A DNA stretch of 64,000 nt from Flavobacterium sp. 9AF (GCF_902506265.1 NZ_LR733556.1:418614-482613), one strand, 5' to 3'. Shown: positions 32,658-42,046, counted from the first letter of the stretch. Numbers and translations are program-made. The notes: generated by a model from the letters alone, not told the origin.

Positions 32658-33694
32658 TGCAAGATATTATTACTAAAGCGAGAATTAGTTATCAGGCAAG
32701 AAAACCTTTTGTCCTTTTTGCTAACTCAAATAGTTCAACTTTAAATGCCTATTTTCAAAAAGATGATACTTTGGTTTCTTTTGAAGGTCAAGAAGGTTTT
32801 GTTTTCGTTTCTTTTAATAAAGAGCATAGATATATTATTCCTAAAACGAATAGTATTTTTCTATCTGAGGAAATACAGTATTATAATTCTAATTTAGGTG
32901 TTTTTGAAAAAGATTCTTTTAAAATAAAGCATAAAAAGGATTTTGAAAATTTAGTTTCTAAAGGAATTCATGCTATTAAAAATCTTTATTTTTCTAAAGT
33001 TGTATTATCAAGAAGAGTTTCACTTCATTTTAAAATAGATTTTGAAGCATCTTATTTAAATATGTTAAACACTTACAAATCGGCTTTTCGATATTTGTTT
33101 TATCATCCAAAAATTGGAATGTGGATGGGTGCCTCTCCAGAACAATTAATTAATATTGATGATAATATATTATATACGGTTGCATTAGCTGGAACACAAG
33201 TATATAAAGAAGATTTATTTTGGGAAAATAAAGAAAAACAAGAACAACAATTTGTAACAGATTATATTGTATCAGAAATTCAACCTTTTGCAGAAAAAGT
33301 AATGGTTTCTGAACCTTTTACTGTTCAAGCGGGAAATTTAGCACATATTAAAACAACTATTGAAGCAAATCTATTAAATAGTTGTAACTCATTAGAAATT
33401 GTAAAAAAAATGCATCCTACACCAGCGGTTTGTGGATTGCCTAAAGAACCAGCTTATAATTTTATCATTCAAAATGAAAATTATGATAGAAAGTTTTATA
33501 CTGGTTATTTAGGAGAATGGAACACTAAAAATAAGAATTTATTTGTAAATTTAAGGTGTATTGAAATAGAAGAAGATAACTTGCATTTTTATGTAGGTTG
33601 TGGTATTACAAAAGATAGTGTTCCTGAAAAAGAATTCTTTGAAACAGAGAATAAATTAGAAACCATGAGTAAAATTATTAAGTTAAAAGTGTAG
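32657..33694 (+). CDS. menF: Isochorismate synthase (chorismate-binding enzyme)
   Basis: 345 residues, the compact Bacteroidota form of MenF. Motifs: LYFSKVVLSRR, MWMGASPEQL, TVALAGTQ (the Gly-Thr active loop), HPTPAVCGLPK, YTGYLGEWN and the metal-binding stretch LFVNLRCIEI. It isomerises chorismate to isochorismate, the first committed step to menaquinone, in the cytoplasm. TrpE at 60847 shares the same fold but has the anthranilate pattern, so confusion is unlikely. No other men genes are in the window. Confidence 0.92.
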   Translation: MQDIITKARISYQARKPFVLFANSNSSTLNAYFQKDDTLVSFEGQEGFVFVSFNKEHRYIIPKTNSIFLSEEIQYYNSNLGVFEKDSFKIKHKKDFENLVSKGIHAIKNLYFSKVVLSRRVSLHFKIDFEASYLNMLNTYKSAFRYLFYHPKIGMWMGASPEQLINIDDNILYTVALAGTQVYKEDLFWENKEKQEQQFVTDYIVSEIQPFAEKVMVSEPFTVQAGNLAHIKTTIEANLLNSCNSLEIVKKMHPTPAVCGLPKEPAYNFIIQNENYDRKFYTGYLGEWNTKNKNLFVNLRCIEIEEDNLHFYVGCGITKDSVPEKEFFETENKLETMSKIIKLKV

Positions 33695-33729
33695 TTTTTA
33701 CTCAGTATAAATATAGTTGAAAATAAAAT

Positions 33730-34446
33730 ATGAAATTAAATATATTAGCTTTTGGAGCCCATCCTGATGATGTGGAATTAGGTTGTTCAGGAACTATTGC
33801 CAAAGAAATTTCACTTGGAAAGAAAGTAGGAATAATTGATTTAACTAGAGGAGAATTAGGAACAAGAGGTTCTGCTGAAATTAGAGATAAAGAAGCACAA
33901 AAATCTGCAAAAATTTTAGGTGTATCAGTAAGAGAAAATTTATCTTTCAGAGATGGTTTTTTTGTTAATGACGAATTTCATCAATTAGAAATTATAAAAA
34001 AGATTCGTAAATACCAACCTGAGATTGTTTTGTGTAATGCAATTGATGATAGACATATTGATCATGGAAAAGCAAGCAAACTAGTGAGTGATGCTTGTTT
34101 TTTGTCAGGTTTAATTAAGATTGAAACAGAATTAGATAGTGTGGTTCAAAAAGCGTGGAGGCCCAAAATGGTGTATCATTATATTCAATGGAAAAATATA
34201 GAACCCGATTTTGCTGTAGACATCACCGGATTTATAGATATAAAAATGGAAAGTGTTTTAGCATATGGAACTCAATTTTATGATCCAAATTCAAAAGAAC
34301 CTGTTACTCCTATAACCTCAAAAAACTTTTTGGATTCCATAAAATATCGTGCTCAAGACCTCGGAAGACTTATTGGAGTTGAATATGCTGAAGGTTTTAC
34401 TGTAGAAAGATGTTTGGCAGTCAGTAGCTTAGAAAATTTAATATAA
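33730..34446 (+). CDS. bshB1: Bacillithiol biosynthesis deacetylase BshB1
   Basis: 238 residues of the PIG-L/LmbE zinc deacetylase family. The zinc ligands are in GAHPDDVELGCSG (His-Pro-Asp-Asp, residues 11-14) and DRHIDHGKAS. The later segment VYHYIQWKNIEPDFAVDIT and RAQDLGRLIGVEYAEGF fit BshB1 rather than GlcNAc-PI deacetylases. It removes the acetyl group from GlcNAc-malate in bacillithiol synthesis. The presence of this thiol in Flavobacteriia is known. The next feature is the tRNA-His unit. Confidence 0.93.
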   Translation: MKLNILAFGAHPDDVELGCSGTIAKEISLGKKVGIIDLTRGELGTRGSAEIRDKEAQKSAKILGVSVRENLSFRDGFFVNDEFHQLEIIKKIRKYQPEIVLCNAIDDRHIDHGKASKLVSDACFLSGLIKIETELDSVVQKAWRPKMVYHYIQWKNIEPDFAVDITGFIDIKMESVLAYGTQFYDPNSKEPVTPITSKNFLDSIKYRAQDLGRLIGVEYAEGFTVERCLAVSSLENLI

Positions 34447-34463
34447 AAAAGTTTAATTTTTTT

Positions 34464-34493
34464 TTGTCAGATTTAGATAAACTACTATATTTG
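34464..34493 (+). promoter_or_regulatory. tRNA-His promoter
   Basis: TTG (34464-34466, within TTTTTG), a 19-bp spacer, then TATATTTG (34486-34493): both elements of the flavobacterial consensus are exact. Confidence 0.75.
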
Positions 34494-34565
34494 CACTCGC
34501 AAATGAGGCTATGCTTATTCACTTTTTAAAATAAGAATAATATTAGTTTCAAAAGCATACCAAAT

Positions 34566-34640
<75 letters not shown>

Positions 34641-34650
34641 CTAAAATGCA

Positions 34651-34680
34651 AAAGTGTTGAAGTAATTCAACACTTTTTTT
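34651..34680 (+). terminator. Intrinsic terminator of tRNA-His
   Basis: Stem AAAGTGTTGAA (34651-34661) / TTCAACACTTT (34666-34676), loop GTAA, then a run of T. Its tail touches the stop of the convergent TauE-like gene. Confidence 0.88.
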
Positions 34681-35413
34681 AGTTTATATAAGTTTGTATA
34701 CCCATTATTATTCCTATTAAAAGAATTAATACTAATGAGATTTGTTTAAATTTTTCCTGAGGGATAAATTGTAGGATATATTTTCCAATATAAGTACCTA
34801 CTAGACCTATAACTAATAAGAATGGAACATATATTAAATCATGTTGGTGTATAAACCCATTTTTAAAATAAACAATAGTTCTCGTAAAATCAATAGCGAA
34901 ATCAATTGCTGCAGAGGTAGCAATAAAAACAGATTTTTCTAAATTAAAAGCGGCCATAGTTATACCTCTTATTGCACCACCAGTTCCTAATAAACCTGCT
35001 GTAAACCCAGATAAAGACCCTCCTATAATTGATTCTCTAGGTTCTGGTTTAATTACTAATTCCTTTTTAATTAGAAATAACAAACTAAAACCAATTAAAA
35101 ATAACATTAAAATAATTTTCAGAATAGTAGTGTTTAAGTATGTTGTTAAAATACCTCCAATGATTACAAAAATAACAGAGGGTAATCCTATATATAATAA
35201 TAACTTCTTATCTAATCCTTTTCTAAAAAGGGCTATTTTGCTAATATTACTTGATAAGTGAAAAATTGCTGTTAGTCCTAATACGGTTTGAAAATCGAAA
35301 AAGAAACTGGCTAAAGGAACAAAGAAAACCGAAGAACCAAATCCGCCAATGGTTCCAACAATTTCTGCCAAAACAGCAAAAAATAAAAATACTATACTAA
35401 TTCGATCAAGCAT
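34679..35413 (-). CDS. TauE/SafE family membrane transporter
   Basis: 244 residues with about eight membrane helices. Characteristic positions are GTIGGFGSSVFFVPLASFF near the N-terminus and LSGFTAGLLGTGGAIRG in the middle, the two glycine-rich half-repeats of the family. The family moves sulfite, sulfoacetate or other anions; the substrate is unknown here. ATG 35413 is chosen since the upstream TTG (35431) lies in a -7 promoter box, TATATTTG (complement of 35429-35436). It is distinct from the cco-linked protein at 8990. Confidence 0.9.
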   Translation of the reverse strand: MLDRISIVFLFFAVLAEIVGTIGGFGSSVFFVPLASFFFDFQTVLGLTAIFHLSSNISKIALFRKGLDKKLLLYIGLPSVIFVIIGGILTTYLNTTILKIILMLFLIGFSLLFLIKKELVIKPEPRESIIGGSLSGFTAGLLGTGGAIRGITMAAFNLEKSVFIATSAAIDFAIDFTRTIVYFKNGFIHQHDLIYVPFLLVIGLVGTYIGKYILQFIPQEKFKQISLVLILLIGIIMGIQTYIN

Positions 35414-35443
35414 TAAAGATATTTCTTTCAAATATATATAAAA

Positions 35444-35467
35444 AAACTCCTGTTTAATCAGGAGTTT
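35444..35467 (-). terminator. Intrinsic terminator of the SRPBCC gene
   Basis: Stem AAACTCCTG (35444-35452) / CAGGAGTTT (35459-35467), 6-nt loop, T-run on the minus strand. Located 25 bp past the stop at 35492. Confidence 0.82.
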
Positions 35468-35491
35468 GTAAGAATTAAATTATAGTAAGAA

Positions 35492-35884
35492 TTATAATTT
35501 GTGCATGTTCTGAGCTAAAGTTTCTATGAACTTACCTATTGGTCCTTTAACCATCATTGCCATCATAGGATTAAAATCACCTTCAAAAAATAATTGAACT
35601 TCAGTTTTATTTTCTTCAATTGTATTTAAATTTCCAGTTAAGGTAAAAGGTAATTTGCTCGATGCCGCTCCTAAAACAATTTTAGAATGTGGAGTTGCTT
35701 CTTTTTTAACTAATTTGATTTCTGGCATACCTTTTAAACCAAACTCAAAACAATTTTCATCTATCACTTCAAATTTAGCAATATTTTCAGGCATTAACTT
35801 TTCAAAGTTTTTTACATCTGTTAATGCATTAAAAATATATTCATTTGATTTTTCTACTACAACTTTTGTACTCTCTAAGTTCAT
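35492..35884 (-). CDS. SRPBCC (START-like) family protein
   Basis: 130 residues forming one START-like beta-helix-grip domain: VVVEKSNEYIFNALTDVKNF is the first strand and helix, followed by FEFGLKGMPEIKLVKKE, LPFTLTGNL and a long C-terminal helix (PIGKFIETLAQNMHKL). Such domains bind lipids or other hydrophobic ligands. The gene lies 13 bp after pyrE on the same strand and is followed by a terminator, so it is the second gene of a pyrE operon. The ligand is unknown; no link to pyrimidine synthesis is proven. Confidence 0.85.
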   Translation of the reverse strand: MNLESTKVVVEKSNEYIFNALTDVKNFEKLMPENIAKFEVIDENCFEFGLKGMPEIKLVKKEATPHSKIVLGAASSKLPFTLTGNLNTIEENKTEVQLFFEGDFNPMMAMMVKGPIGKFIETLAQNMHKL

Positions 35885-35897
35885 TTCTAGTTAATTA

Positions 35898-36545
35898 TTA
35901 AATATTTGTATTCCAAGTAGCTGGACTTTTTTTCCATTCTTGCAAAGTAGTTATTTCATTCTCATCAATATATTTTCGGTTCACAGCTTCATGAAGTAAA
36001 TTGTCATAATTACTTAAGGTAAAAAGGGTTACGTTTGCTTCTTTAAAACGTTCAACCGACACATCAAATCCATAAGTAAATATAGCAGCCATTCCTTTTA
36101 TAGTAGCACCTTCACTTCGTAAAGCCTCTATTGCTTGTAAACTACTTCCTCCTGTACTTATTAGATCTTCCACTACAACCACATTCTGTCCTTTTTCTAA
36201 ATAGCCTTCCACTTGATTCTGTCTACCATGTTTTTTGGGCTCAGGTCTAACATACACAAAAGGTAATTCTAAAGCTTCTGCAACAAGTATCCCTATTCCA
36301 ATAGCTCCTGTTGCAACACCTGCTATAACATCTGGTTTACCAAATTTTTCTTCAATATTTTTAGCAAATTCATCTCTTATGAAGTTTCTAATTGCTGGAA
36401 ATGAGAGGATTATTCGGTTGTCACAATAAATAGGAGACTTCCATCCTGATGCCCATGTAAAAGGATTTTTAGAATTTAATTTAATTGCGTTTATTTGTAA
36501 AAGCAATTCGGCAGTTTTTTCGGCAGTGTTGTTATTAAAAATCAT
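35898..36545 (-). CDS. pyrE: Orotate phosphoribosyltransferase
   Basis: 215 residues. The PRPP-binding loop is VVVVEDLISTGGSSLQAIEA (about 120-140), and the N-terminal part has the OPRTase pattern NPFTWASGWKSPIYCDNR and GVATGAIGIGILVAE. It joins orotate to PRPP to give OMP in pyrimidine synthesis, as a cytoplasmic dimer. It is divergent from the NUDIX gene by only 7 bp, so the two promoters must overlap the opposite coding starts. The SRPBCC gene follows. Confidence 0.95.
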   Translation of the reverse strand: MIFNNNTAEKTAELLLQINAIKLNSKNPFTWASGWKSPIYCDNRIILSFPAIRNFIRDEFAKNIEEKFGKPDVIAGVATGAIGIGILVAEALELPFVYVRPEPKKHGRQNQVEGYLEKGQNVVVVEDLISTGGSSLQAIEALRSEGATIKGMAAIFTYGFDVSVERFKEANVTLFTLSNYDNLLHEAVNRKYIDENEITTLQEWKKSPATWNTNI

Positions 36546-36552
36546 ATTGCAA

Positions 36553-37140
36553 ATGTATAAAGTTTTTGTAAACGATAAGGCACTTTTTTTAACAAATGAA
36601 GTTCAAAAAGAGACAAATTTTAAAATTTTTCTTTTAGAAAGTATTGATATAAAAAAACTAATTATAAAATTATTTCAAAATAAAATTGAAAATGCTTTTT
36701 TATATCATCCTGATGAAAAATTGATGATGAAGACTTTAAAGGCGAAAATACCTGTTGTAAAAGCAGGTGGTGGATTAGTTTATAATGAAGAGGGATGTGT
36801 TCTTTTTATATACAGAAATGGAAAATGGGATTTGCCAAAAGGAGGAACTGAAAAAAATGAAACAATGGAAGAAACTGCCATGAGAGAAGTGGAAGAAGAA
36901 ACAGGTGTTACAGGTTTATCTATTTCAAAAAAATTGCAAAAAACGTATCATGTCTTTAAAAGGAATGGTAGATATAAATTGAAACAAACTTATTGGTATG
37001 AGATGAAATCGACTTTTAAAGGTAAGCCTAAAGGTCAATTAGATGAAGGAATTGAAAAAGTAGAATGGATTCACCCTAGTGATATTCCGCAATTGCTTGA
37101 AAACTCTTATGAAAATATAAAATTGTTATTTATGAAATAA
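36553..37140 (+). CDS. NUDIX hydrolase with N-terminal extension
   Basis: 195 residues from ATG 36553 (an earlier frame start overlaps pyrE). Residues 1-65 are an extra domain (MYKVFVNDKALFLTN). The NUDIX fold follows, with the box G-x5-E-x7-R-E-x-x-E-E-x-G seen as GGTEKNETMEETAMREVEEE and TG. The substrate class (nucleoside diphosphate derivative) is not defined by sequence. It is a common Flavobacterium gene next to pyrE. The GH53 gene starts 7 bp after its stop and may be co-transcribed. Confidence 0.92.
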   Translation: MYKVFVNDKALFLTNEVQKETNFKIFLLESIDIKKLIIKLFQNKIENAFLYHPDEKLMMKTLKAKIPVVKAGGGLVYNEEGCVLFIYRNGKWDLPKGGTEKNETMEETAMREVEEETGVTGLSISKKLQKTYHVFKRNGRYKLKQTYWYEMKSTFKGKPKGQLDEGIEKVEWIHPSDIPQLLENSYENIKLLFMK

Positions 37141-37147
37141 TTTTACA

Positions 37148-38215
37148 ATGAAAATTTTAAAATTTATTTTAATTTTTGCCTTCTTTTTTTATTCATGCTC
37201 TAAAAATGAATTAGGAAATGATCCCAAAATAGAGGAGAATAACTTACAAATAAAAGGAGCTGATATTTCTTTTTTGCCAGAAATAAGGCAAACAAACATA
37301 GTTTTAAAAAATAGAAATAATCAAATAGAAGACCCTTTACATACTTTAAAAGCGGAAGGAGTAAATACAATACGATTGCGTTTATGGAAAAATCCTTCTA
37401 CTAACAATTCAAGTTTTGAAACAGTCAAACAATTAAGTGAGGAAGCTAAAAGTTTAGGATTAAAGGTATTATTGACGGTACATTATTCTGATACTTGGGC
37501 AGATCCAGCTAATCAGATCAAGCCATCACTTTGGAATTCATTATCAATTTCTAACTTAAAAGATAGTGTATACAATTACACTAAGAAAATTGTTAATGAG
37601 ATTAATCCCGAATATCTTCAAATTGGTAATGAAATCAACAATGGCCTTCTTTGGCCTGAAGGAAATGTAAATAATTTGCCTCAAATGCTCGAATTATTAC
37701 AATCGGGTATAAATGCTGTTAGAGAAACTAATGTATCGACCAAAATTATTTTACATTTTGCAGGACATGCCAATGCAAATTGGTTCTTTTCTCAAGTTAA
37801 TTCTTTAAATTACGATATTATAGGAATAAGTTATTATCCAAAATGGCATGGAAAAGATTTAAATGCTTTGCAAGAAAATTTAATTACTTTATCTACCACA
37901 TTTAACAAACCCATTTTTATAGCAGAAACTTCATACGGATTTACAACCTCTTATAATGATTGGACAAATAATATTATGTATGATCAAAATGATTACTTAC
38001 CACAATTTTCGATTAGTTCTGATGGACAAAAAGAGTATATGACAGAAATTAAAAATATTATAAACCATGTTCCCAAAGGAATTGGTTTTTGTTATTGGGG
38101 TGGTGAATGGATAAGTTATAAAGGCCCACAATCAACTAATGGCTCCACTTGGGAAAATCAAGCTATGTGGGATTTTACTAATAAGGCTTTACCAGTTATG
38201 CAAATTTTTAATTAA
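37148..38215 (+). CDS. GH53 arabinogalactan endo-beta-1,4-galactanase (lipoprotein)
   Basis: 355 residues with a lipoprotein signal peptide (FFFYSC, lipidated C17). The GH53 TIM barrel shows KGADISFLPE, NTIRLRLW, LLTVHYSDTWADP, YLQIGNEINNGLLWPEG with the acid/base Glu, and FIAETSYG with the nucleophile Glu. It cuts beta-1,4-galactan side chains of plant pectin at the cell surface. No SusC/D partners or other galactan genes are nearby, which is unusual for a Bacteroidota glycan enzyme. Downstream of the NUDIX gene by 7 bp. Confidence 0.92.
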   Translation: MKILKFILIFAFFFYSCSKNELGNDPKIEENNLQIKGADISFLPEIRQTNIVLKNRNNQIEDPLHTLKAEGVNTIRLRLWKNPSTNNSSFETVKQLSEEAKSLGLKVLLTVHYSDTWADPANQIKPSLWNSLSISNLKDSVYNYTKKIVNEINPEYLQIGNEINNGLLWPEGNVNNLPQMLELLQSGINAVRETNVSTKIILHFAGHANANWFFSQVNSLNYDIIGISYYPKWHGKDLNALQENLITLSTTFNKPIFIAETSYGFTTSYNDWTNNIMYDQNDYLPQFSISSDGQKEYMTEIKNIINHVPKGIGFCYWGGEWISYKGPQSTNGSTWENQAMWDFTNKALPVMQIFN

Positions 38216-38310
38216 AAATAGTTATATTTTATAAACTTTCCGCAAAATAGTATAACACATAGGTTTTCGTTTTTTTTGAAATTTGTAACATAATAAAAAA
38301 ACAAAAACAC

Positions 38311-38757
38311 ATGGAAACGAAAAAAAACATCGAAATTTTAAACGAATTAATTTCAATTTTAGAAGACGGTAGAGTAGGCTACACCAATGCTGCAGAAAAC
38401 AGTGAAGACGGTAGTCTTAAAACTGTATTTTTAGGAATTGCTAGAGATCGTTCATTAATGGTTGTTCAATTACAGGACGAAATTAATAAATTAGGAAAAT
38501 CAACCGAAGCAACTGATGGACCTCTAGGAGCAATACATAGAGTTTGGATTGATTTCAAAGCAATGATTACAGGACATGATAATGATGCTATTATTGAAGC
38601 TTGTTTAACTGGTGAAAATGCAGCTTTAGATAAATTTAGAGAGGCATTAAAAAATGACAGTCTTTCTCCTTCATTATATGGTTTACTATCCTCTCAATTA
38701 ATTTCAATAGAGAATGCTATTGCTACAATAAAATCATATAAAAATATTACAGTATAA
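38311..38757 (+). CDS. PA2169 family four-helix-bundle protein
   Basis: 148 residues, almost wholly alpha-helical: ETKKNIEILNELISILEDG, a second helix SLKTVFLGIARDRSLMVVQL, then LGAIHRVWIDFKAMITGHD and CLTGENAALDKFREALK. These match the PA2169/DUF2383 ferritin-like family, whose members are small cytoplasmic proteins often induced by stress. The His/Glu pattern for a metal site is incomplete. No known activity. Confidence 0.88.
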   Translation: METKKNIEILNELISILEDGRVGYTNAAENSEDGSLKTVFLGIARDRSLMVVQLQDEINKLGKSTEATDGPLGAIHRVWIDFKAMITGHDNDAIIEACLTGENAALDKFREALKNDSLSPSLYGLLSSQLISIENAIATIKSYKNITV

Positions 38758-38810
38758 TTTTTTTGTTTTTATTCTCATGTAGCGATAATTATATTGCTTA
38801 ATGAGGCAAA

Positions 38811-38891
38811 AGAAGCTGGCTAAAAGTGAATTACTTTATTATAATTAATTGTATTGTGAATGTTCGCTTTATTACTTTTAGTCCAGCTTCT
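38811..38891. repeat. Long imperfect inverted repeat (17-bp arms, 46-bp centre)
   Basis: AGAAGCTGGCTAAAAGT (38811-38827) and ACTTTTAGTCCAGCTTCT (38874-38891) are complementary except for one bulged base. The centre is AT-rich. It lies between the ends of two convergent genes and could form a large hairpin terminator or mark a small decayed element. Confidence 0.7.
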
Positions 38892-38895
38892 ATTT

Positions 38896-40602
38896 TTATG
38901 GTATTCTATAAATAGGATATTGTAAATGTGCTTTTTCGTAATATTCTGAATTTCTATAAATCCAATCTAATTGCGCTTCTCCACTTGCAGCAAAATCTTT
39001 ATCCATCATTTTTTTAGCATCAAATTCGGCTTTTAATTTGGCACTCTTATCTAATAATTCTTTAGCTAAATCTTCAAATACATAAGCAGAAAAATATTCT
39101 TTTTGTTGTAAAATGGCATCGAAGAAATTCCAATTAAAGTAACTGTCAACCGCTTCTGGTTCTAATGTTTCTATTAAATATTTTACACCTTTTTGTTGTG
39201 TTTTAATTAAAAAATCCCCTTTTTTAAAAGTTACTTCTTGTGAGTTTTTAGTAGCTATTGTATTAAAGTGACCATAATGACCTTCATAAGGGCGTTTGCT
39301 CGTTTCATAAGATGCAATTTTATAACTTTCTACTAAAATAATGGTATCATTTTTAATAGAACTCATTTCAATTTCATTCAATTTTAATAATTCTAAAATA
39401 GGCCATTCCGACTTTGGAACAACATAATAGGAAGGAATTGTTGTTTCTTTAGTGGCTTTATAATTGTTATAAAAATTAATTTTTTTGGTAAACGGTTGTT
39501 TTCGATCATAATACAGTCTGTTTTTACCAGTTACTTCACTGGTTTTATAATTGCCTTGATAACCTTTAAATTCCATTTTGGTAACTTTTGAAGAATCCAA
39601 TTCCCATTGTAAGGGATATTTCATACCTATCGTATAATTTTTTAGATTTTCGGCTTTTAATTTCTTAATTTTTAAAAAATTTTTATCTACATAGTTAATG
39701 GTACTCAACATGTATTCATAAGTTACTGCTACACGGTCTTTGTAAGGTTTTAGCATGTGTGTTTCTGGTACCGACCCTAACGTATTGAAAAGCGTGGTAT
39801 AACCTGTAGCATATCTTGGTGAATCCATAAATTGTGAAAAACCATCATCAGGTTTATCTCCATGAACATTCACATAAGGTGTGCTTTCAATTTTTTTCTT
39901 TTTTAAATCTTTCATGATTTCTGGATGCATTTCATTTTTGTAAAACTCTCCTAGTTTTCCGCCTAAACGTTGGTGTTGTGTGGCAATACAAGTAAAAGTG
40001 TATTGGTAATCGGCACCATTAGAAACATGATTGTCTATAAACATATCGGGATTTACTTCATGAAATATTTGTTGGAAACTTCTCGAATTTCTGGAATCCG
40101 ATTTGATAAAATCTCTATTTAAATCAAAATTTCTTGCATTTCCTCTAAAACCATAAGCTTCCGGACCATTTTGATTGGCTCTCGAATGGGAATTTCTATT
40201 TAAACTTCCGCCAATATTATAAATGGGAATGACTACAATAATCGTATTTTTTGGAACTTTTATTTTGGCAGTTGCCAAATCACGAAATAATAGCATGGTG
40301 GCATCAATTCCGTCTGGTTCACCTGGATGAATGCCGTTGTTGATTAAAATAACGCCTTTATTTTGACTATAATCGAAGTTTTTATTTTCTGAAAAAGTAA
40401 TAATATGTAGAGGCTCACCTGAATCTGTCAAACCCATTTCTTCCATTTGTATAGTTTGATACTGATTAGCTAATTGTGTATAGTAAGCAATACAATCTTC
40501 ATAAGTCGTCGATTGATTTCCATTTCCTTTTTCAAAAGGGGTTTTTAGGTTTTGCGAAAAAACAAAAGTGGAGAAGAGTAAGAATAGTGATAGTTTTTTC
40601 AT
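38896..40602 (-). CDS. Secreted M14 family metallocarboxypeptidase
   Basis: 568 residues with signal peptide (1-17, LLFSTFVFSQ). The zinc peptidase domain is complete: IHPGEPDG gives His92 and Glu95, DNHVSNG gives His192 as third ligand, and SVPETHML holds the general base near Glu280. The C-terminal 250 residues form a beta-rich extra domain with a repeat of FKGYQGNYK and KKGDFLIKTQQ, usual for flavobacterial M14 proteins of this length. It should remove C-terminal residues or cell-wall peptides in the periplasm or outside. Stop codon near the large inverted repeat. Confidence 0.92.
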   Translation of the reverse strand: MKKLSLFLLFSTFVFSQNLKTPFEKGNGNQSTTYEDCIAYYTQLANQYQTIQMEEMGLTDSGEPLHIITFSENKNFDYSQNKGVILINNGIHPGEPDGIDATMLLFRDLATAKIKVPKNTIIVVIPIYNIGGSLNRNSHSRANQNGPEAYGFRGNARNFDLNRDFIKSDSRNSRSFQQIFHEVNPDMFIDNHVSNGADYQYTFTCIATQHQRLGGKLGEFYKNEMHPEIMKDLKKKKIESTPYVNVHGDKPDDGFSQFMDSPRYATGYTTLFNTLGSVPETHMLKPYKDRVAVTYEYMLSTINYVDKNFLKIKKLKAENLKNYTIGMKYPLQWELDSSKVTKMEFKGYQGNYKTSEVTGKNRLYYDRKQPFTKKINFYNNYKATKETTIPSYYVVPKSEWPILELLKLNEIEMSSIKNDTIILVESYKIASYETSKRPYEGHYGHFNTIATKNSQEVTFKKGDFLIKTQQKGVKYLIETLEPEAVDSYFNWNFFDAILQQKEYFSAYVFEDLAKELLDKSAKLKAEFDAKKMMDKDFAASGEAQLDWIYRNSEYYEKAHLQYPIYRIP

Positions 40603-40687
40603 ATAGGTAGTTTTGTTTTCTCAAATGTAATAAAAAAGAAACAGTTATTAAATGCCTATCAAAATTCGTAATTCAAATTTCTAAAAC

Positions 40688-40695
40688 TATCTTTG
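40688..40695 (+). promoter_or_regulatory. -7 element of the helicase gene; transcript may be leaderless
   Basis: TATCTTTG ends only 4 bp before the ATG at 40700. If transcription begins the usual 4-7 bases downstream, the message starts at or just after the ATG. Confidence 0.45.
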
Positions 40696-40699
40696 CCAA

Positions 40700-42046
40700 A
40701 TGAATTATAATTCTTTATCTGATACGCTGCTTTTGAATTTAGGAATTCAAGAGTTAAATGATATGCAAGAAGCGGCTCAAACGGCTATCTTGAATGATCC
40801 TAATGTGTTGTTACTATCACCAACAGGTTCTGGTAAAACATTGGCTTTTTTATTACCCATATACCAAATGCTTGAAACGGAAAAAAATGGAGTACAAGCT
40901 TTAATTTTAATCCCTTCTCGTGAGTTAGGATTGCAAATCGAAAAGGTTTGGAAAAAAATGAATACGGCTTTTAAAGCCAATGTTTGTTATGGCGGACATT
41001 CGTTTGAAACCGAATTAAAAAATTTGAGCGCACCACCTGCGTTACTTATTGGTACACCAGGAAGAATTGCCGATCATCTTGATAGGGAAAGTTTTGATAC
41101 GAAGAACATACAAACCTTTGTATTAGATGAATTTGATAAATCGTTGCAATTAGGCTTTCATGAAGAAATGTCTTACATCATCAAACGATTGCCCAAAATT
41201 AACAAGCGTATTTTAGTGTCTGCAACTGCTGCAGTGGAAATACCAAAGTTTACAGGCGTAAATTATCCAACCGTACTCGATTTTACGGAAGAAGAAAAAA
41301 CAAATGAAAATTTAACTACTCGAATCGTTGTATCGCCTTCTAAAGATAAAGTAGAAACACTCTTACAATTAATTTGCTCCTTACAATCAGAAGCAGCAAT
41401 TATTTTTTGCAATCATAGAGAAGCAGTCGAAAGGGTTTATGATTGGTTAACAAAAAAAGGAATTATAGCAACTTTCTATCATGGTGGTTTAAATCAGGAC
41501 GAACGTGAAAGGGCTTTAATTCAGTTTCGAAATAAAAGCGTTTCGTATTTAATTACTACCGATTTAGGAGCTCGTGGTTTGGATATTCCAGAAATGAAAC
41601 ACGTAATACATTATCATTTACCAGTAAAAGAAGAAGATTTTATTCATAGAAATGGGCGAACTGCTCGTATGTTGGCCACCGGAACGGCTTATGTTTTGGT
41701 TACTGAAACTGAGAAAAAAGTGGACTATTTTGATTATGATGGTTTTGTTTTGGATGTCTCCAAAGCGAAAAAGTTACCAGAAGCACCTCTTTTTCAAACT
41801 TTATATATAAGTGGAGGTAAGAAGAATAAATTGAATAAAGTAGATATTGTTGGTTTTTTATCTCAAAAAGCAAATTTAAGTAAAGAGGATATTGGCTTAA
41901 TTGAAGTCAAAGATTTTATTTCTTTTGCAGCCATTCGTTCTCATAAAGTACAACCCATTTTATTGAAAATAAAAGACCAAAAGATAAAAGGGAAAAAGTA
42001 CAAAATTGAAGTAGCACGAAAGGTGATTAAAAAAGAAGAGGACTAA
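40700..42046 (+). CDS. DEAD-box type RNA helicase, DEFD variant
   Basis: 448 residues. Motifs in order: Q-motif LGIQELNDMQ, I SPTGSGKT, Ia PSRELGLQ, Ib GTPGR, II LDEFDKS (DEFD in place of DEAD), III SATAA, IV IIFCNHREA, V TDLGARGLDIP and VI HRNGRTARM. The C-terminal 70 residues form a basic RNA-binding-like domain. A DEFD box is a rare form of motif II but keeps the catalytic Asp-Glu. Likely a cytoplasmic helicase for ribosome assembly or RNA turnover. Next gene follows 14 bp downstream. Confidence 0.93.
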   Translation: MNYNSLSDTLLLNLGIQELNDMQEAAQTAILNDPNVLLLSPTGSGKTLAFLLPIYQMLETEKNGVQALILIPSRELGLQIEKVWKKMNTAFKANVCYGGHSFETELKNLSAPPALLIGTPGRIADHLDRESFDTKNIQTFVLDEFDKSLQLGFHEEMSYIIKRLPKINKRILVSATAAVEIPKFTGVNYPTVLDFTEEEKTNENLTTRIVVSPSKDKVETLLQLICSLQSEAAIIFCNHREAVERVYDWLTKKGIIATFYHGGLNQDERERALIQFRNKSVSYLITTDLGARGLDIPEMKHVIHYHLPVKEEDFIHRNGRTARMLATGTAYVLVTETEKKVDYFDYDGFVLDVSKAKKLPEAPLFQTLYISGGKKNKLNKVDIVGFLSQKANLSKEDIGLIEVKDFISFAAIRSHKVQPILLKIKDQKIKGKKYKIEVARKVIKKEED

